From: Chiayiivirga sp.
GTDB taxonomy: Bacteria > Pseudomonadota > Gammaproteobacteria > Xanthomonadales > Xanthomonadaceae
NCBI GenBank assembly: GCA_022647565.1
Contig: JALCLA010000002.1
Coordinates: 1 to 64,000 of the forward strand
Direction of reading: 5' to 3'
Length of the DNA stretch: 64,000 nucleotides
Positions 1-13,837 of the stretch are shown here, in pieces. The translations under genes were made by a program, and so were the position numbers. The notes beneath the pieces are model-generated. The model ran no database searches and was not told the DNA's origin. It saw nothing but the letters and a program-made list of their open reading frames with translations. Each line of letters opens with the position of its first letter. Positions within the stretch are counted from its first letter, which is position 1.

Positions 1-3000
1 TCGCTTCGCCGTTCGTGTCGGTCACATCCGGAGAACCGATGATGGTCGCCGATGCGCCGCTAAGCGGTGCCGTGAACGTGACCGAGGTGCTCGGCGTCGT
101 CACCACATTGCCGAAGGCATCGACGGTCCTCACCACCAGCGGCGTGGAGAACGTTCCGCTCACCACCTGCGACTGGTTGTTCCCGGACACAATCTGCAGG
201 GCGGCCGCCGTACCCGCCAGATTCGTCAGGGTCGCGCTGTCCGGCGTCGCACCAGGCGCGCTCACGCCCGACACCACCGCGCGCACCGTAAAGCCGCCGG
301 CGGCTGTGTTGGCGTTGAACGTCGCGTTCACCACGCCGTTGACGTCGGTCGTGCCGACGATGTTGCTCACCGTCGTGCCCGCACCCGTCGTCGCGTTCGG
401 CTCGACCACAAAGGTCACGCTCACGCCCGGCACCGGGTTCGGTGTCGGACTGGCGTTGTCGACCACGGTCGCACTCAGGTTGTAGAGGCCGCCGGCCGGC
501 AAGCCCACCACTGCCTCGTTGTCGGCATTCGTCGCTTCGCTACCGGCATTGCCATCAGACAGCACCGCCAGCGCCACATCCGCCGGCGCCGCCGCGGTGT
601 TGGTCAGGCCAAAGCTCACGCTCGCCGGCGTCAGACCCGCGCCCGTTGCCGTCACCGTGTAGTTGCCCGGCAAGCCATTGGCCGTCGGCGAGACGCTCGT
701 TTCGCCGTTCGCACCGGTCAATGGCGCCGCCGTGAACGTCGCGCTCGCGCCGTTGCCCGCCGGATTGGCCGTGAACGTCACCGTATGACCCGCAATCGGG
801 TTGCCGTGCATGTCCGTCACGCGCGTCAGCAGCGGCGCACCGAACGCCGTGTTCAGCGGCGCCGTCTGGCCACTGCCCGACACCAGCACCAGCTGGCTCG
901 CCGCGGCCGCGGTGTTGGTCAGGGTGACGGTCTGATCCGCCACGCCGCTCACCACCGCGCGCACCGTGAAGCTGCCGGCCACCGTGTTCGAGCCGAGCGT
1001 CGCCGTCGCCACACCGGAGCCGTTGGTCGACGCCACCGTCGTACTCGGGCTCGCGCCGGCACCGTTCGCGCCGTTCTCGACCACGAAGGTCACCGATACA
1101 CCCTGCAACAGGTTGCCTTGCGCATCACTCACCGTTGCGCTCAGGGCATAGGCCGATGCGGTCGCGACCGGTGCGGTGGTCGGCACGCTGCTCAGCGCCA
1201 CCGTGGCCGGCACGTCGACCGTATTGGTCAAGGTCGTGCTGTCGCTGCACGTGCCCGTGGTGCAGGCCACCACTGTCAGGCTCGCGGTCAGCGCATAGCT
1301 GCCCGGCAGGTTGTTCGGCCCCAGGCTGCTGGTCGCCGCCAAGCCCTGCGCATCCGTGTTCACCGTTTGCGGCGACGGCGTCGCCGTCGCGCCATTGCCA
1401 GCGATTGCCGCAGTAAAGGTCACGGCATAGCCGTTCAACGGATTGTCGAACCGATCCGACACAAACACCTGCGGCTGGATGCCGAAGTCCGCCCCGCTAT
1501 TGCTCACCGTCGCGGTCTGGCTCTCGCCGGCCACGAATGCGATCTCGACCTGGGTCGGATCGGTGTCAGCCGTGTTCGTCACGCTCACCGTCGCCGTCAA
1601 CGCACTCGGGCTCGAAGCCACCTGTGCCGTCACCGTGAACGTCCCCGCGGTCTGGCCGGCATCGGCCACAAACGTCGCCACACCGCTGCTGTTGGTCAGC
1701 GCCGTCGCGTTGAACGGATCCATCGCCCCCGCCGGCGCCGAGAACGCCACCGAGACGCCCGGTACCGGGTTATTGCTCGCATCAAGCACGGTCGCGGCGA
1801 AGGTGTAGGCGGCCGTGGCGTCCACGGTCGCCGTGGCGCTGGCCGCGGTGTTGACCGTCAGCGTCAACTGCGTCGGCGGCTGCGCCGTGTTGGTTAAGTC
1901 GAACACCTCCGAGTCAATGAAACTGCTCGGTGCCGCTGTCACCGTATAGCTACCGGCAAACGCGTTCGCCATCGCGGTCACGCTCACCACACCATTCACA
2001 TCCGAAACGTCGGAGGCCGCGCTCGGCGTTGCCGACGCGCCCGAGCCCGCCGTGCTGGCCGTGAACGTCACAGTCTCACCCGCCACCGGGTTCGCGAACT
2101 GGTCAGCCACGATCGCTTCAAGCGCGGTCGCGAACGCAGTGCTCACCGGCGCGGTCTGGTTGTCGCCCGCCAGATAGATCAGCTGGGCCGCCGTACCCGC
2201 CAGATTCGTCAGGGTCGCGCTGTCCGGCGTCGCACCAGGCGCGCTCACGCCCGACACCACCGCGCGCACCGTAAAGCCGCCGGCGGCTGTGTTGGCGTTG
2301 AACGTCGCGTTCACCACGCCGTTGACGTCGGTCGTGCCGACGATGTTGCTCACCGTCGTGCCCGCACCCGTCGTCGCGTTCGGCTCGACCACAAAGGTCA
2401 CGCTCACGCCCGGCACCGGGTTCGGTGTCGGACTGGCGTTGTCGACCACGGTCGCACTCAGGTTGTAGAGGCCGCCGGCCGGCAAGCCCACCACTGCCTC
2501 GTTGTCGGCATTCGTCGCTTCGCTACCGGCATTGCCATCAGACAGCACCGCCAGCGCCACATCCGCCGGCGCCGCCGCGGTGTTGGTCAGGCCAAAGCTC
2601 ACGCTCGCCGGCGTCAGACCCGCGCCCGTTGCCGTCACCGTGTAGTTGCCCGGCAAGCCATTGGCCGTCGGCGAGACGCTCGTTTCGCCGTTCGCACCGG
2701 TCAATGGCGCCGCCGTGAACGTCGCGCTCGCGCCGTTGCCCGCCGGATTGGCCGTGAACGTCACCGTATGACCCGCAATCGGGTTGCCGTGCATGTCCGT
2801 CACGCGCGTCAGCAGCGGCGCACCGAACGCCGTGTTCAGCGGCGCCGTCTGGCCACTGCCCGACACCAGCACCAGCTGGCTCGCCGCGGCCGCGGTGTTG
2901 GTCAGGGTGACGGTCTGATCCGCCACGCCGCTCACCACCGCGCGCACCGTGAAGCTGCCGGCCACCGTGTTCGAGCCGAGCGTCGCCGTCGCCACACCGG

Positions 3001-6000
3001 AGCCGTTGGTCGACGCCACCGTCGTACTCGGGCTCGCGCCGGCACCGTTCGCGCCGTTCTCGACCACGAAGGTCACCGATACACCCTGCAACAGGTTGCC
3101 TTGCGCATCACTCACCGTTGCGCTCAGGGCATAGGCCGATGCGGTCGCGACCGGTGCGGTGGTCGGCACGCTGCTCAGCGCCACCGTGGCCGGCACGTCG
3201 ACCGTATTGGTCAAGGTCGTGCTGTCGCTGCACGTGCCCGTGGTGCAGGCCACCACTGTCAGGCTCGCGGTCAGCGCATAGCTGCCCGGCAGGTTGTTCG
3301 GCCCCAGGCTGCTGGTCGCCGCCAAGCCCTGCGCATCCGTGTTCACCGTTTGCGGCGACGGCGTCGCCGTCGCGCCATTGCCAGCGATTGCCGCAGTAAA
3401 GGTCACGGCATAGCCGTTCAACGGATTGTCGAACCGATCCGACACAAACACCTGCGGCTGGATGCCGAAGTCCGCCCCGCTATTGCTCACCGTCGCGGTC
3501 TGGCTCTCGCCGGCCACGAATGCGATCTCGACCTGGGTCGGATCGGTGTCAGCCGTGTTCGTCACGCTCACCGTCGCCGTCAACGCACTCGGGCTCGAAG
3601 CCACCTGTGCCGTCACCGTGAACGTCCCCGCGGTCTGGCCGGCATCGGCCACAAACGTCGCCACACCGCTGCTGTTGGTCAGCGCCGTCGCGTTGAACGG
3701 ATCCATCGCCCCCGCCGGCGCCGAGAACGCCACCGAGACGCCCGGTACCGGGTTATTGCTCGCATCAAGCACGGTCGCGGCGAAGGTGTAGGCGGCCGTG
3801 GCGTCCACGGTCGCCGTGGCGCTGGCCGCGGTGTTGACCGTCAGCGTCAACTGCGTCGGCGGCTGCGCCGTGTTGGTTAAGTCGAACACCTCCGAGTCAA
3901 TGAAACTGCTCGGTGCCGCTGTCACCGTATAGCTACCGGCAAACGCGTTCGCCATCGCGGTCACGCTCACCACACCATTCACATCCGAAACGTCGGAGGC
4001 CGCGCTCGGCGTTGCCGACGCGCCCGAGCCCGCCGTGCTGGCCGTGAACGTCACAGTCTCACCCGCCACCGGGTTCGCGAACTGGTCAGCCACGATCGCT
4101 TCAAGCGCGGTCGCGAACGCAGTGCTCACCGGCGCGGTCTGGTTGTCGCCCGCCAGATAGATCAGCTGGGCCGCCGTACCCGCCAGATTCGTCAGGGTCG
4201 CGCTGTCCGGCGTCGCACCAGGCGCGCTCACGCCCGACACCACCGCGCGCACCGTAAAGCCGCCGGCGGCTGTGTTGGCGTTGAACGTCGCGTTCACCAC
4301 GCCGTTGACGTCGGTCGTGCCGACGATGTTGCTCACCGTCGTGCCCGCACCCGTCGTCGCGTTCGGCTCGACCACAAAGGTCACGCTCACGCCCGGCACC
4401 GGGTTCGGTGTCGGACTGGCGTTGTCGACCACGGTCGCACTCAGGTTGTAGAGGCCGCCGGCCGGCAAGCCCACCACTGCCTCGTTGTCGGCATTCGTCG
4501 CTTCGCTACCGGCATTGCCATCAGACAGCACCGCCAGCGCCACATCCGCCGGCGCCGCCGCGGTGTTGGTCAGGCCAAAGCTCACGCTCGCCGGCGTCAG
4601 ACCCGCGCCCGTTGCCGTCACCGTGTAGTTGCCCGGCAAGCCATTGGCCGTCGGCGAGACGCTCGTTTCGCCGTTCGCACCGGTCAATGGCGCCGCCGTG
4701 AACGTCGCGCTCGCGCCGTTGCCCGCCGGATTGGCCGTGAACGTCACCGTATGACCCGCAATCGGGTTGCCGTGCATGTCCGTCACGCGCGTCAGCAGCG
4801 GCGCACCGAACGCCGTGTTCAGCGGCGCCGTCTGGCCACTGCCCGACACCAGCACCAGCTGGCTCGCCGCGGCCGCGGTGTTGGTCAGGGTGACGGTCTG
4901 ATCCGCCACGCCGCTCACCACCGCGCGCACCGTGAAGCTGCCGGCCACCGTGTTCGAGCCGAGCGTCGCCGTCGCCACACCGGAGCCGTTGGTCGACGCC
5001 ACCGTCGTACTCGGGCTCGCGCCGGCACCGTTCGCGCCGTTCTCGACCACGAAGGTCACCGATACACCCTGCAACAGGTTGCCTTGCGCATCACTCACCG
5101 TTGCGCTCAGGGCATAGGCCGATGCGGTCGCGACCGGTGCGGTGGTCGGCACGCTGCTCAGCGCCACCGTGGCCGGCACGTCGACCGTATTGGTCAAGGT
5201 CGTGCTGTCGCTGCACGTGCCCGTGGTGCAGGCCACCACTGTCAGGCTCGCGGTCAGCGCATAGCTGCCCGGCAGGTTGTTCGGCCCCAGGCTGCTGGTC
5301 GCCGCCAAGCCCTGCGCATCCGTGTTCACCGTTTGCGGCGACGGCGTCGCCGTCGCGCCATTGCCAGCGATTGCCGCAGTAAAGGTCACGGCATAGCCGT
5401 TCAACGGATTGTCGAACCGATCCGACACAAACACCTGCGGCTGGATGCCGAAGTCCGCCCCGCTATTGCTCACCGTCGCGGTCTGGCTCTCGCCGGCCAC
5501 GAATGCGATCTCGACCTGGGTCGGATCGGTGTCAGCCGTGTTCGTCACGCTCACCGTCGCCGTCAACGCACTCGGGCTCGAAGCCACCTGTGCCGTCACC
5601 GTGAACGTCCCCGCGGTCTGGCCGGCATCGGCCACAAACGTCGCCACACCGCTGCTGTTGGTCAGCGCCGTCGCGTTGAACGGATCCATCGCCCCCGCCG
5701 GCGCCGAGAACGCCACCGAGACGCCCGGTACCGGGTTATTGCTCGCATCAAGCACGGTCGCGGCGAAGGTGTAGGCGGCCGTGGCGTCCACGGTCGCCGT
5801 GGCGCTGGCCGCGGTGTTGACCGTCAGCGTCAACTGCGTCGGCGGCTGCGCCGTGTTGGTTAAGTCGAACACCTCCGAGTCAATGAAACTGCTCGGTGCC
5901 GCTGTCACCGTATAGCTACCGGCAAACGCGTTCGCCATCGCGGTCACGCTCACCACACCATTCACATCCGAAACGTCGGAGGCCGCGCTCGGCGTTGCCG

Positions 6001-9000
6001 ACGCGCCCGAGCCCGCCGTGCTGGCCGTGAACGTCACAGTCTCACCCGCCACCGGGTTCGCGAACTGGTCAGCCACGATCGCTTCAAGCGCGGTCGCGAA
6101 CGCAGTGCTCACCGGCGCGGTCTGGTTGTCGCCCGCCAGATAGATCAGCTGGGCCGCCGTACCCGCCAGATTCGTCAGGGTCGCGCTGTCCGGCGTCGCA
6201 CCAGGCGCGCTCACGCCCGACACCACCGCGCGCACCGTAAAGCCGCCGGCGGCTGTGTTGGCGTTGAACGTCGCGTTCACCACGCCGTTGACGTCGGTCG
6301 TGCCGACGATGTTGCTCACCGTCGTGCCCGCACCCGTCGTCGCGTTCGGCTCGACCACAAAGGTCACGCTCACGCCCGGCACCGGGTTCGGTGTCGGACT
6401 GGCGTTGTCGACCACGGTCGCACTCAGGTTGTAGAGGCCGCCGGCCGGCAAGCCCACCACTGCCTCGTTGTCGGCATTCGTCGCTTCGCTACCGGCATTG
6501 CCATCAGACAGCACCGCCAGCGCCACATCCGCCGGCGCCGCCGCGGTGTTGGTCAGGCCAAAGCTCACGCTCGCCGGCGTCAGACCCGCGCCCGTTGCCG
6601 TCACCGTGTAGTTGCCCGGCAAGCCATTGGCCGTCGGCGAGACGCTCGTTTCGCCGTTCGCACCGGTCAATGGCGCCGCCGTGAACGTCGCGCTCGCGCC
6701 GTTGCCCGCCGGATTGGCCGTGAACGTCACCGTATGACCCGCAATCGGGTTGCCGTGCATGTCCGTCACGCGCGTCAGCAGCGGCGCACCGAACGCCGTG
6801 TTCAGCGGCGCCGTCTGGCCACTGCCCGACACCAGCACCAGCTGGCTCGCCGCGGCCGCGGTGTTGGTCAGGGTAATGGCGTTGGAACCCGTGGTTCCCG
6901 CTACACGTGCATGCACATCGTAGGTTCCCGCCACGGTGTTGGCGCTGGCGGTGGTGCAGGCCACGCCGCTGGGGTTGGTCAGCACCGTCGTTGCCACAAA
7001 CGTAGCGCTTGCTCCGCTGCTGGGCGCGATGAAGGCGACCGAAACGCCCAGCACCGGATTGCTGCTGACGTCGCGTACCGTGGCGCAGAACTGGTCGGGG
7101 GCGCCAAACGCACTTGCTACGATGGTGGACGTCGGTCCGCTATAGGCCAGCGTCACCGAATTCGGCGCCGCCGCCGTGTTGGTCAGGTTCAAATTGACCG
7201 AACACGGGCCCACAGTGCAGTTGGCGGCCGCCAGCGTCACCGTCGCCGTAGTCACGGCACCAGCCGAGGGATTGGCCGTGATCGTGCCGGAACTCGCTTC
7301 GCCGTCGGCATCGCTGACGTCAGTGACGTTGCCGAAACCGACGTTGGGCGCACCACTGCCGGCCGGGTTGAACGAGACCGTGACGCCCGACAGCGGGTTG
7401 CCGATCTCGTCGGCCACGCGGGCCACGGCCGGAACCACATAGGCCGTGCTCACCGGAGCGGTCTGCGGCGAGCCGCTGACCAAGGTGAGTCGCACATCAT
7501 CCGTGCCTGCGACGGAGACGTTGCCGCCATCCTCCGCGTAGGTGATGCCTGCCACGTCATCGATCAACACGGCGTCGAGGCTGAACACGCCGTCGAGCGC
7601 AAACGTCGCGCGCACCGGAGTCGTGATGGTCTGCCCGGCATTCAACGTGCCCACCGGGAACTGGCCGGTGAGTTCCGTTACGGACTGATTCGTCAGAGTC
7701 AGCGGACACCAGAACGGCCCGCTGCCAGAGCATACGCCCAGGTCCGTCGCGGACTGGAACTCGATGGACAGGTTCGCCGGGAAGACTGGAGCGTCTACGC
7801 CGCTGCCGTCGGCGCGGAACGTGACCGCGAAGTACACATCGAGATTGCTGAAAGCCGAGGCGCTACCGTTGCTCACGGTCACCGGGAACGGCTCGGTGGT
7901 GACGTTCTGGGCCGCGGCCGCTGGAATCTCGGCATCGAGCAGCACATCCTCCACCTGCACCAGCACGTTGACGGTTTCGGCGTCGAGCGTCACACCGACC
8001 GTGGTGTTGGTGAGGATGTTGCGCAGCACATTCTCGGTGAGGCCGCGGGCAGTGCTTGGCGCGCTGGAGCACGCCGGTGCGGGCGCCACTGGCGCTGGAC
8101 CGGTGGCGCGAGTGGCCGCGTCGAGCGTCGCACTGGTGTTGTCGGCGTAGGCCAACTCGGTGCAGGCCGGGAAGCTAGTCAGCGCCGACAGATCGGTCAA
8201 CGCATTGTTGGTGTTGGCGTGGGCGTCGAGCAGAGCCAGGCCACCGCGCGCCACGACCGGGGTGTCGGTGCTGGCGGTGAGGGTGAGCCAGGTGTCGGCG
8301 ACAACGGCATTCGTTGACCCGTCATCGATGCCGTTTACAGTGACGGTGGGTGAACCGCAGGTTGAACTGCCAGGACCCGCGCTGCATCCCCACCAATTGT
8401 CATGCGCGACGATGTTGCCGTCCGCTTGGTGAATGTAAGTGGTATCGACATCCAGCGCGCCGGCGAAATCGAGTATGCCGATGGCGTTGTCGTAGATACG
8501 GTTGTAGCGAAGCTCGGCCTCGACAAGGCCGTTCTCCGACCCGAAGCGCACTCCGGCCACAGACGAGCCGAGAATCGTATTGCCCTCGATTTGCACCGGG
8601 CCCGCGGGCACGGGTGTATAGCCATAGAAGGCCGAATGGAAGGAGGTGATACCAACCGATGCGTCGCGAACCTCGTTGCCCGCGATGCGGAACACTCGGC
8701 CACTTGCGGTGCTGCCCGACGAGGACGTGAAGATGATCGCTTCCTGCTCACCCACTGGCCCGGTGGCGAGGTTCTCGTAGCGGTTCCCGGTGATGCTGAT
8801 GTTGGCACCGCCGCCCAAGTGGCTCTGGTCGTTTTCCCAAATGCCGGCCAGACTTGTTGGCGTGGCGGTATCGCGGACGCCTTGAACGATGAAGTCGTTG
8901 TTCGCGATATTCAGCCCGGCGTAGTTGTTGTTGCCGGAAGTATTGTTTTGTATGGCCACGGTGGACGCGCCATCGTCGCCACCCGCGCCGGAACCATCAA

Positions 9001-12000
9001 TGAAGAAGTGATTGTCGATCACAGACTGGTCCACACCGAACGACAGGTGTACACCGATGTTCTGCGCACCGCCATAGACACCGGGCTCATTGGCGTTAGG
9101 TGCGTCGGCCGGGAGATGGAATTCGTTGTCGGCGATATTCAGTCGATCGAAGTTGACCGGAGTTGAATCCTGGAACATCTCGATCGGCACATCGAAGCCA
9201 TGGAAGGCCAAGTCGGTGAAAGACCAATCCTGATAGCTTCCCTTCCAGCCGGAGAAGGCGCCGTCATACTCGGCCTCGGCCACGTCCTCGGGGGCGGACA
9301 CGTGCCCTGCGGCGACGGCCAAGGGCGAGTTCGGACCGATGATGGCAGCACCACCGGTGCCTGACGTGATCGTCACGTTGCTCAGACCAGCCGGCAGGGC
9401 CGACTTGTAGTCATCCAGGCCACCGTCGAATACGCGATCTGACCCGGTACGCCAATCGGCACGGGCAAACGGCTCGCTCCAGTAGAAGTTGCCCGTCAGC
9501 GTGACCGTGTCGCCGGTCGCCAACACCTGCACCACGTTGTCGATGCGGGTGTAGTCGTTGTCGAGCGCCGACGGCACGTCGGGGGTAGTGACCGGAGAGA
9601 TGAGGAAGGTGCAGGGGCCGCCCGGTGTCACGCAACCTGAGGGCGCGACACGAACGCGATCGAACACGGTCTGGCTGTCGTAAGTCGCAGTCAGCAGAGC
9701 GCCACCTTGGTCCTCGGGAGCGTTTGTCACCAGCGCATTTGCGGCCACCGCCGCGGTGAACTCCACCGGCGTCGTGACGCTGCCCATGCTGGTGGCGAAG
9801 GCGGCGTCACGCCGCGCATCCTGACCGGTTCCGGACTGGAAGATCGTGCCCGCGTCGGCTGGCGCAATGTTCGCGCCCGTCGGATCCGCACTCAGCGCCG
9901 CATCAAAGGCTTCGTTGGTCCCCGATTGCGCAAGTCCGTCGCTGCGAAGATGCAGGCGCAGCCAGGTGGTCGGCGCTACGGCCGACGCATTTGTGCTGGC
10001 CGCGCAACCTGGCAGCGTCGCACCCGGACCTGCGTTGCAGCCCCACCAGTTGTCTTCGGCCGTGGCGACCGCCGCAATCTCCGGACCCGCTGCGGCGTCT
10101 ACCGTGACGCCCACACCATTGCCAACGATGCGGTTCAGACGCAACGTCGTGGCCGGTGCGTTCGCGGGCGCTCCGCTGCCTTGGCGCAGCCGCGCGCCAA
10201 CGCCGTTGCCGTAGAAGTCGTTGCCCTCCACGATCTGGGCACCAGCGGCTGCGACGTAGTGGCCGAATGCCTCATATTGGGTGGTGAAGCCGAGTGCGGC
10301 ATTCGTCACGGTGTTGCCGCGCACCTCGACCAGATTGGTACCGTTCGAGTGCGTAGTGACGATCAAGCCGATCTGGTGGCTCGTGCCGACGCCGCTGCTA
10401 CCGGTGACGACGTTGTTGGTCACTTGGACCGACGAATTGGCGTCTTCACCGTTCTCCCACAAGCCAACCACACGCGGCGGCGACACACCCGGCGTGCCGG
10501 TGATGGTCACGGTGTTGCCATCGATCAGCAGGTTGTCGTACTGCCCTGAGGCGCCACCGCTCCATGTCACGAACCCGGTGTAGCGCGAGGGTTGTTGGCT
10601 GTTACCCGTATCGATGGTGAAGCTGTTGCCCTGCACCGTCTGATCGGTGCCGTAGCCGGTCAGCAACCCGAACTGGCTCGCGCCGTCTGTATCCGGGTAG
10701 AGGATGAACGTGTTGTTCGCGTAACTGGCATTGCTGTAGGTGAAACCGTTGGTGCCAATGGCCAGGGAAACGGCGCGATCGAATCCATCCAGTTCCAAGT
10801 TCTCGATCGTCAACTCGTGGAAGGTATTGGCATCTGGCGCATTGCTGAACGAGCCAATCGTGGCGTCACGCGTACGCAGGAAACGCGTTTGTCCCGAGGT
10901 CAGGCCCTGCCCCGGGTCGAACGCCTTCTCCACGTCGTTGCCGGCATTGATCGACGCCCCGCCAACCGTGGCGGCGCGGATGGTGATGCTGTTCAGGCCC
11001 GCCGCGTGCGGCAGGGTCACGCTCCAGTCGTCGGTATCCGGAGCACCAATCTCTTCGATTCCGTTCGAGCCGTAGGCGTAGTCCGCGCGGGCAAAGGGTT
11101 CGGTCCAGTCGAATGCTCCTTCAAGCACCAAGGTGGAACCGGGAAGCAGCAACTGCACCGCCCGGTTGATGCGGGTGTAGTCGTTGTCGATGTCGGTTGG
11201 GGTACAGCTTGTCGGCGTGGTTTGACTGGTACAAGAGATCACGGTCACCGTCGGTGTTGGTGCATTGACGAGGGTGAGGATGTCCAGGCTCAGCGTCTGG
11301 TTGTCAACCGTCGCCGTGACGGCGTCAACGCCTTGTTGGGTCGGCGTGTACGTACCGGAGTCGGTTCCCGAAGCGAAGGCCAAGGCGGCGGCCGCGGCTG
11401 CACCATCGATATTGCCGGTACCCGCGTCAAGCGTGCGGGTGTTGTCATCGGTGTAGAGCGGCGTACTGGGAGCAGGCAGCGCGAGGAAGCTGCTGAAGGT
11501 CGTCGTCGGCGCAGAGGTGCTGACGAAGTCCACGGTGATCGCGCTGTCGTCGGCCGGCGAGTCAATCGCTGCGCCAGAGTCGATCGTCGTTGGAGACGCT
11601 TGCAAGCGCAGTTGCAAGTGACTGGTGGGCGCAGCGACCCCGACGATGGCACCCGTGGGGATGGTGTTGTTGCCCCACCAGTTGTCGTTCGCCGTCACGG
11701 CACCCGTCGGTGAGGTGCGGGCGTCTTCCAGCCCAACCATGTTGTCGACGATGCGATTGTTGCTGAGCGTGGCCGACACGGCGGTATGCGCGGCGGCGTC
11801 GATCCGCACACCATGGCCATTGTCGAGCAAGGTGTTGGCCGTGACCTGAACTGCGGCGCTGCCACCACAGAAGTTTCCGACTTCCGGGCTCCAACTCACT
11901 GCCGCCTGGGCACCCGTGATGACGTTGTTCTGGACCGTGCTGCCAAACGACGACAGGCGCAGGCCGAACTGACCGTTTGTCGCGGTTGCGCCCGTACCGT

Positions 12001-13837
12001 GGAAGCGATTGCCCGCGACGTTGATCACCGAGGTGCAATCCGCGGCACTCTCCCAGATGCCTACCAATTCACCGGCGCCGACTCCCTCAGGCGTGATCGT
12101 GTTGCCGCTGATAGAGAAGCCGTTGAAATTGTTGTTGGTCGAGTTCTGCAACTCGATGCCGATCGAGCGCGACCCGCTGTAGTAGGTGCCATAGGGGCCT
12201 GGGCCGTAGACCCCGGCGCTGCCTCCAGCCTGCAGCCAGATTCGATTGTTGGACACTGTGCCGTTGCCCGACCCGGCGAAAATCGCACGATTGAAGGCAA
12301 AGCCTTCGTTGCCGGAAACGATCAGTTCGTCGGTTCCATCGGCGATGTCGGCCGGCACCACGAACTCGTTGCCACTGATGGCCAGCCCATTGAACTGCGG
12401 AGATCCGCTGGGGCTGTGCAGGAACAAGCCAATCTCGAAGCCTTCGAGCCGCAGGCCGGTGATAACGAGATTGTCGTAGCTTCCAGCGCCTCCGAAACCC
12501 AGGAATCGGGCAAAGCCGGAAACATTGACCTCGTCACCCGGCGCAAGAATGGTCGCACCGCAGGCAGTTAGATTCGCCGAACTCACTGGCGGTGTTGCTG
12601 CGCAGGCGGCTGCGGATCGGATAGTGACCCCGGTACGGACGGGGACGCTGATGGACCAGTCATCACCGATCGCGGGGAAGGCGGCTTCCACATCGTCTAC
12701 CCCGTTCGTCCCGAACGCCCAGTCGAGGTAGGCCGGCCCGGTGCGCCAGTTGAACACACCTGTCAGCTGAATCGCGTCTCCGTTCTGCAGCTGCTGCACC
12801 GCCCGGTCGATGCGGGTGTAGTCGTTATCGACGTTGTCGTCGTGGCTGAAACCCGTGTTTAGCTGCGAACGTATCACGAAGGTATTCACGCCGCCCTGCT
12901 CTTCACCGGCGACGGTGTAGTCCCAGACGGTTTCGTCGTAGGAGTAGCTCGTCGCACTTGGTGGTGGCGAGTAGCCCGAAGTCACCACCTCGAACTCGAA
13001 GTGGAAGATATCGCTGCCGGCAAAATCGGCCGCGATGTTGTGTACGACCGTGGCACCATCGGCGAGGGTGAAGGGGCCATAGCGAAACTCGATGGCGCCA
13101 GCGTTTGCTCCCGGGCCCGCGATCGCAGTGCAGGCGGGTACGAAGGCTCCTAAGTTCACGTCAAGTGTCAGCGCGCCGCAGGCCAGCTCGTCCTGGCCGA
13201 ACACCCGCACCAACACATCGAGGTTCTCGGTCAATCCACCATTCGAATTGTCGAGGCTCAGGACATAGGTGGCGTCGGTGCCGACACCCTGCACGTTCGC
13301 CGCGCGTGTTGGCCCGATGACGCTCAACTCCACGTCACCTACCTGGGAGGTGATCGGGCCGAACGATTCGTAGCTGCGCTGAGGTGCACCGGACAGACTG
13401 AGGACTTCGAAATTGAAATCGTAGTTGTCGCCGACCGCAAAATCGACGGTCATGGTGTGATTGACGGTTCCGCCGGCGGCCACGGTGAAGCCGGTGCCGG
13501 CGTTGTCGTAGGTGCAGACGAGCTCGTCCGGGTTCGGCCCCGAGTCGACGACGCAGTCATTCTCGCCGGCATAGGTCAAGGCGAGGTCGGCAAGCGCCAT
13601 ATCGTCGTCGCCATTGACGCGAATCACGACCTGCAGCGGTTCGGTGATGGCGCCATTGGTGTTGGCGAGCGTGATGCTGTAGTTGGCAGGATCGTTGGGG
13701 CCGCTCAGGCTGTCGATGTCGGCCGCACTCGGACCGGTGACGCTGCCGGCGAGATCGGCGACGTTGATGATGTCGCTGTCGGCCGCGCCGTACAGGTCTT
13801 CTGTCTCTTTGCCGATCAGGCGCGTGGCGACGGTGTA
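1..13837 (-). CDS. Giant secreted beta-helix / Ig-like repeat protein, main part (3' end off window)
   Basis: Open minus-strand frame of about 4612 codons directly downstream of, and in the same frame as, the TAG at 13838-13840. It runs off the left edge without a stop. Reading from the TAG: two domains of repetitive beta type, then three homologous modules of about 540 residues that each open with a DNDYTRI motif (near 12825, 11185 and 9556) and contain beta-helix rungs and DNWWG motifs. Next comes a conserved-repeat type segment, then at least 23 Ig-like domains of about 110 residues that end in LTNTA/LTNLA and carry GVSVTF and GSYTVTA core strands, as in Big_1/invasin domains. If translated alone, the first ATG is at 13600, without a signal peptide, so it is more likely the continuation of the gene starting at 15925. 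The likely role is a surface or secreted adhesin-like or matrix protein; that role is inferred from architecture only. Confidence 0.8.
203..6874. repeat. 1983-bp tandem repeat array (3.36 copies) inside the giant gene
   Basis: Copies at 203-2185, 2186-4168 and 4169-6151, plus a 723-bp partial copy at 6152-6874. The three full copies appear identical at nucleotide level: unrelated reading frames inside them translate identically. The unit is 661 codons and holds six Ig-like domains. Both array boundaries fall in inter-domain linkers (LTNLA-GTAA on one side, LTNTA-AAAS on the other). Identity stops abruptly at 203 and after 6874. Confidence 0.93.

Noticed and set aside
785..5863. Repeated 370-codon plus-strand frames in the left 7 kb
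   Set aside because: They are antisense shadows of the minus-strand Ig-domain cassettes. The products are Arg/His-rich, and identical copies reflect only the DNA repeat.
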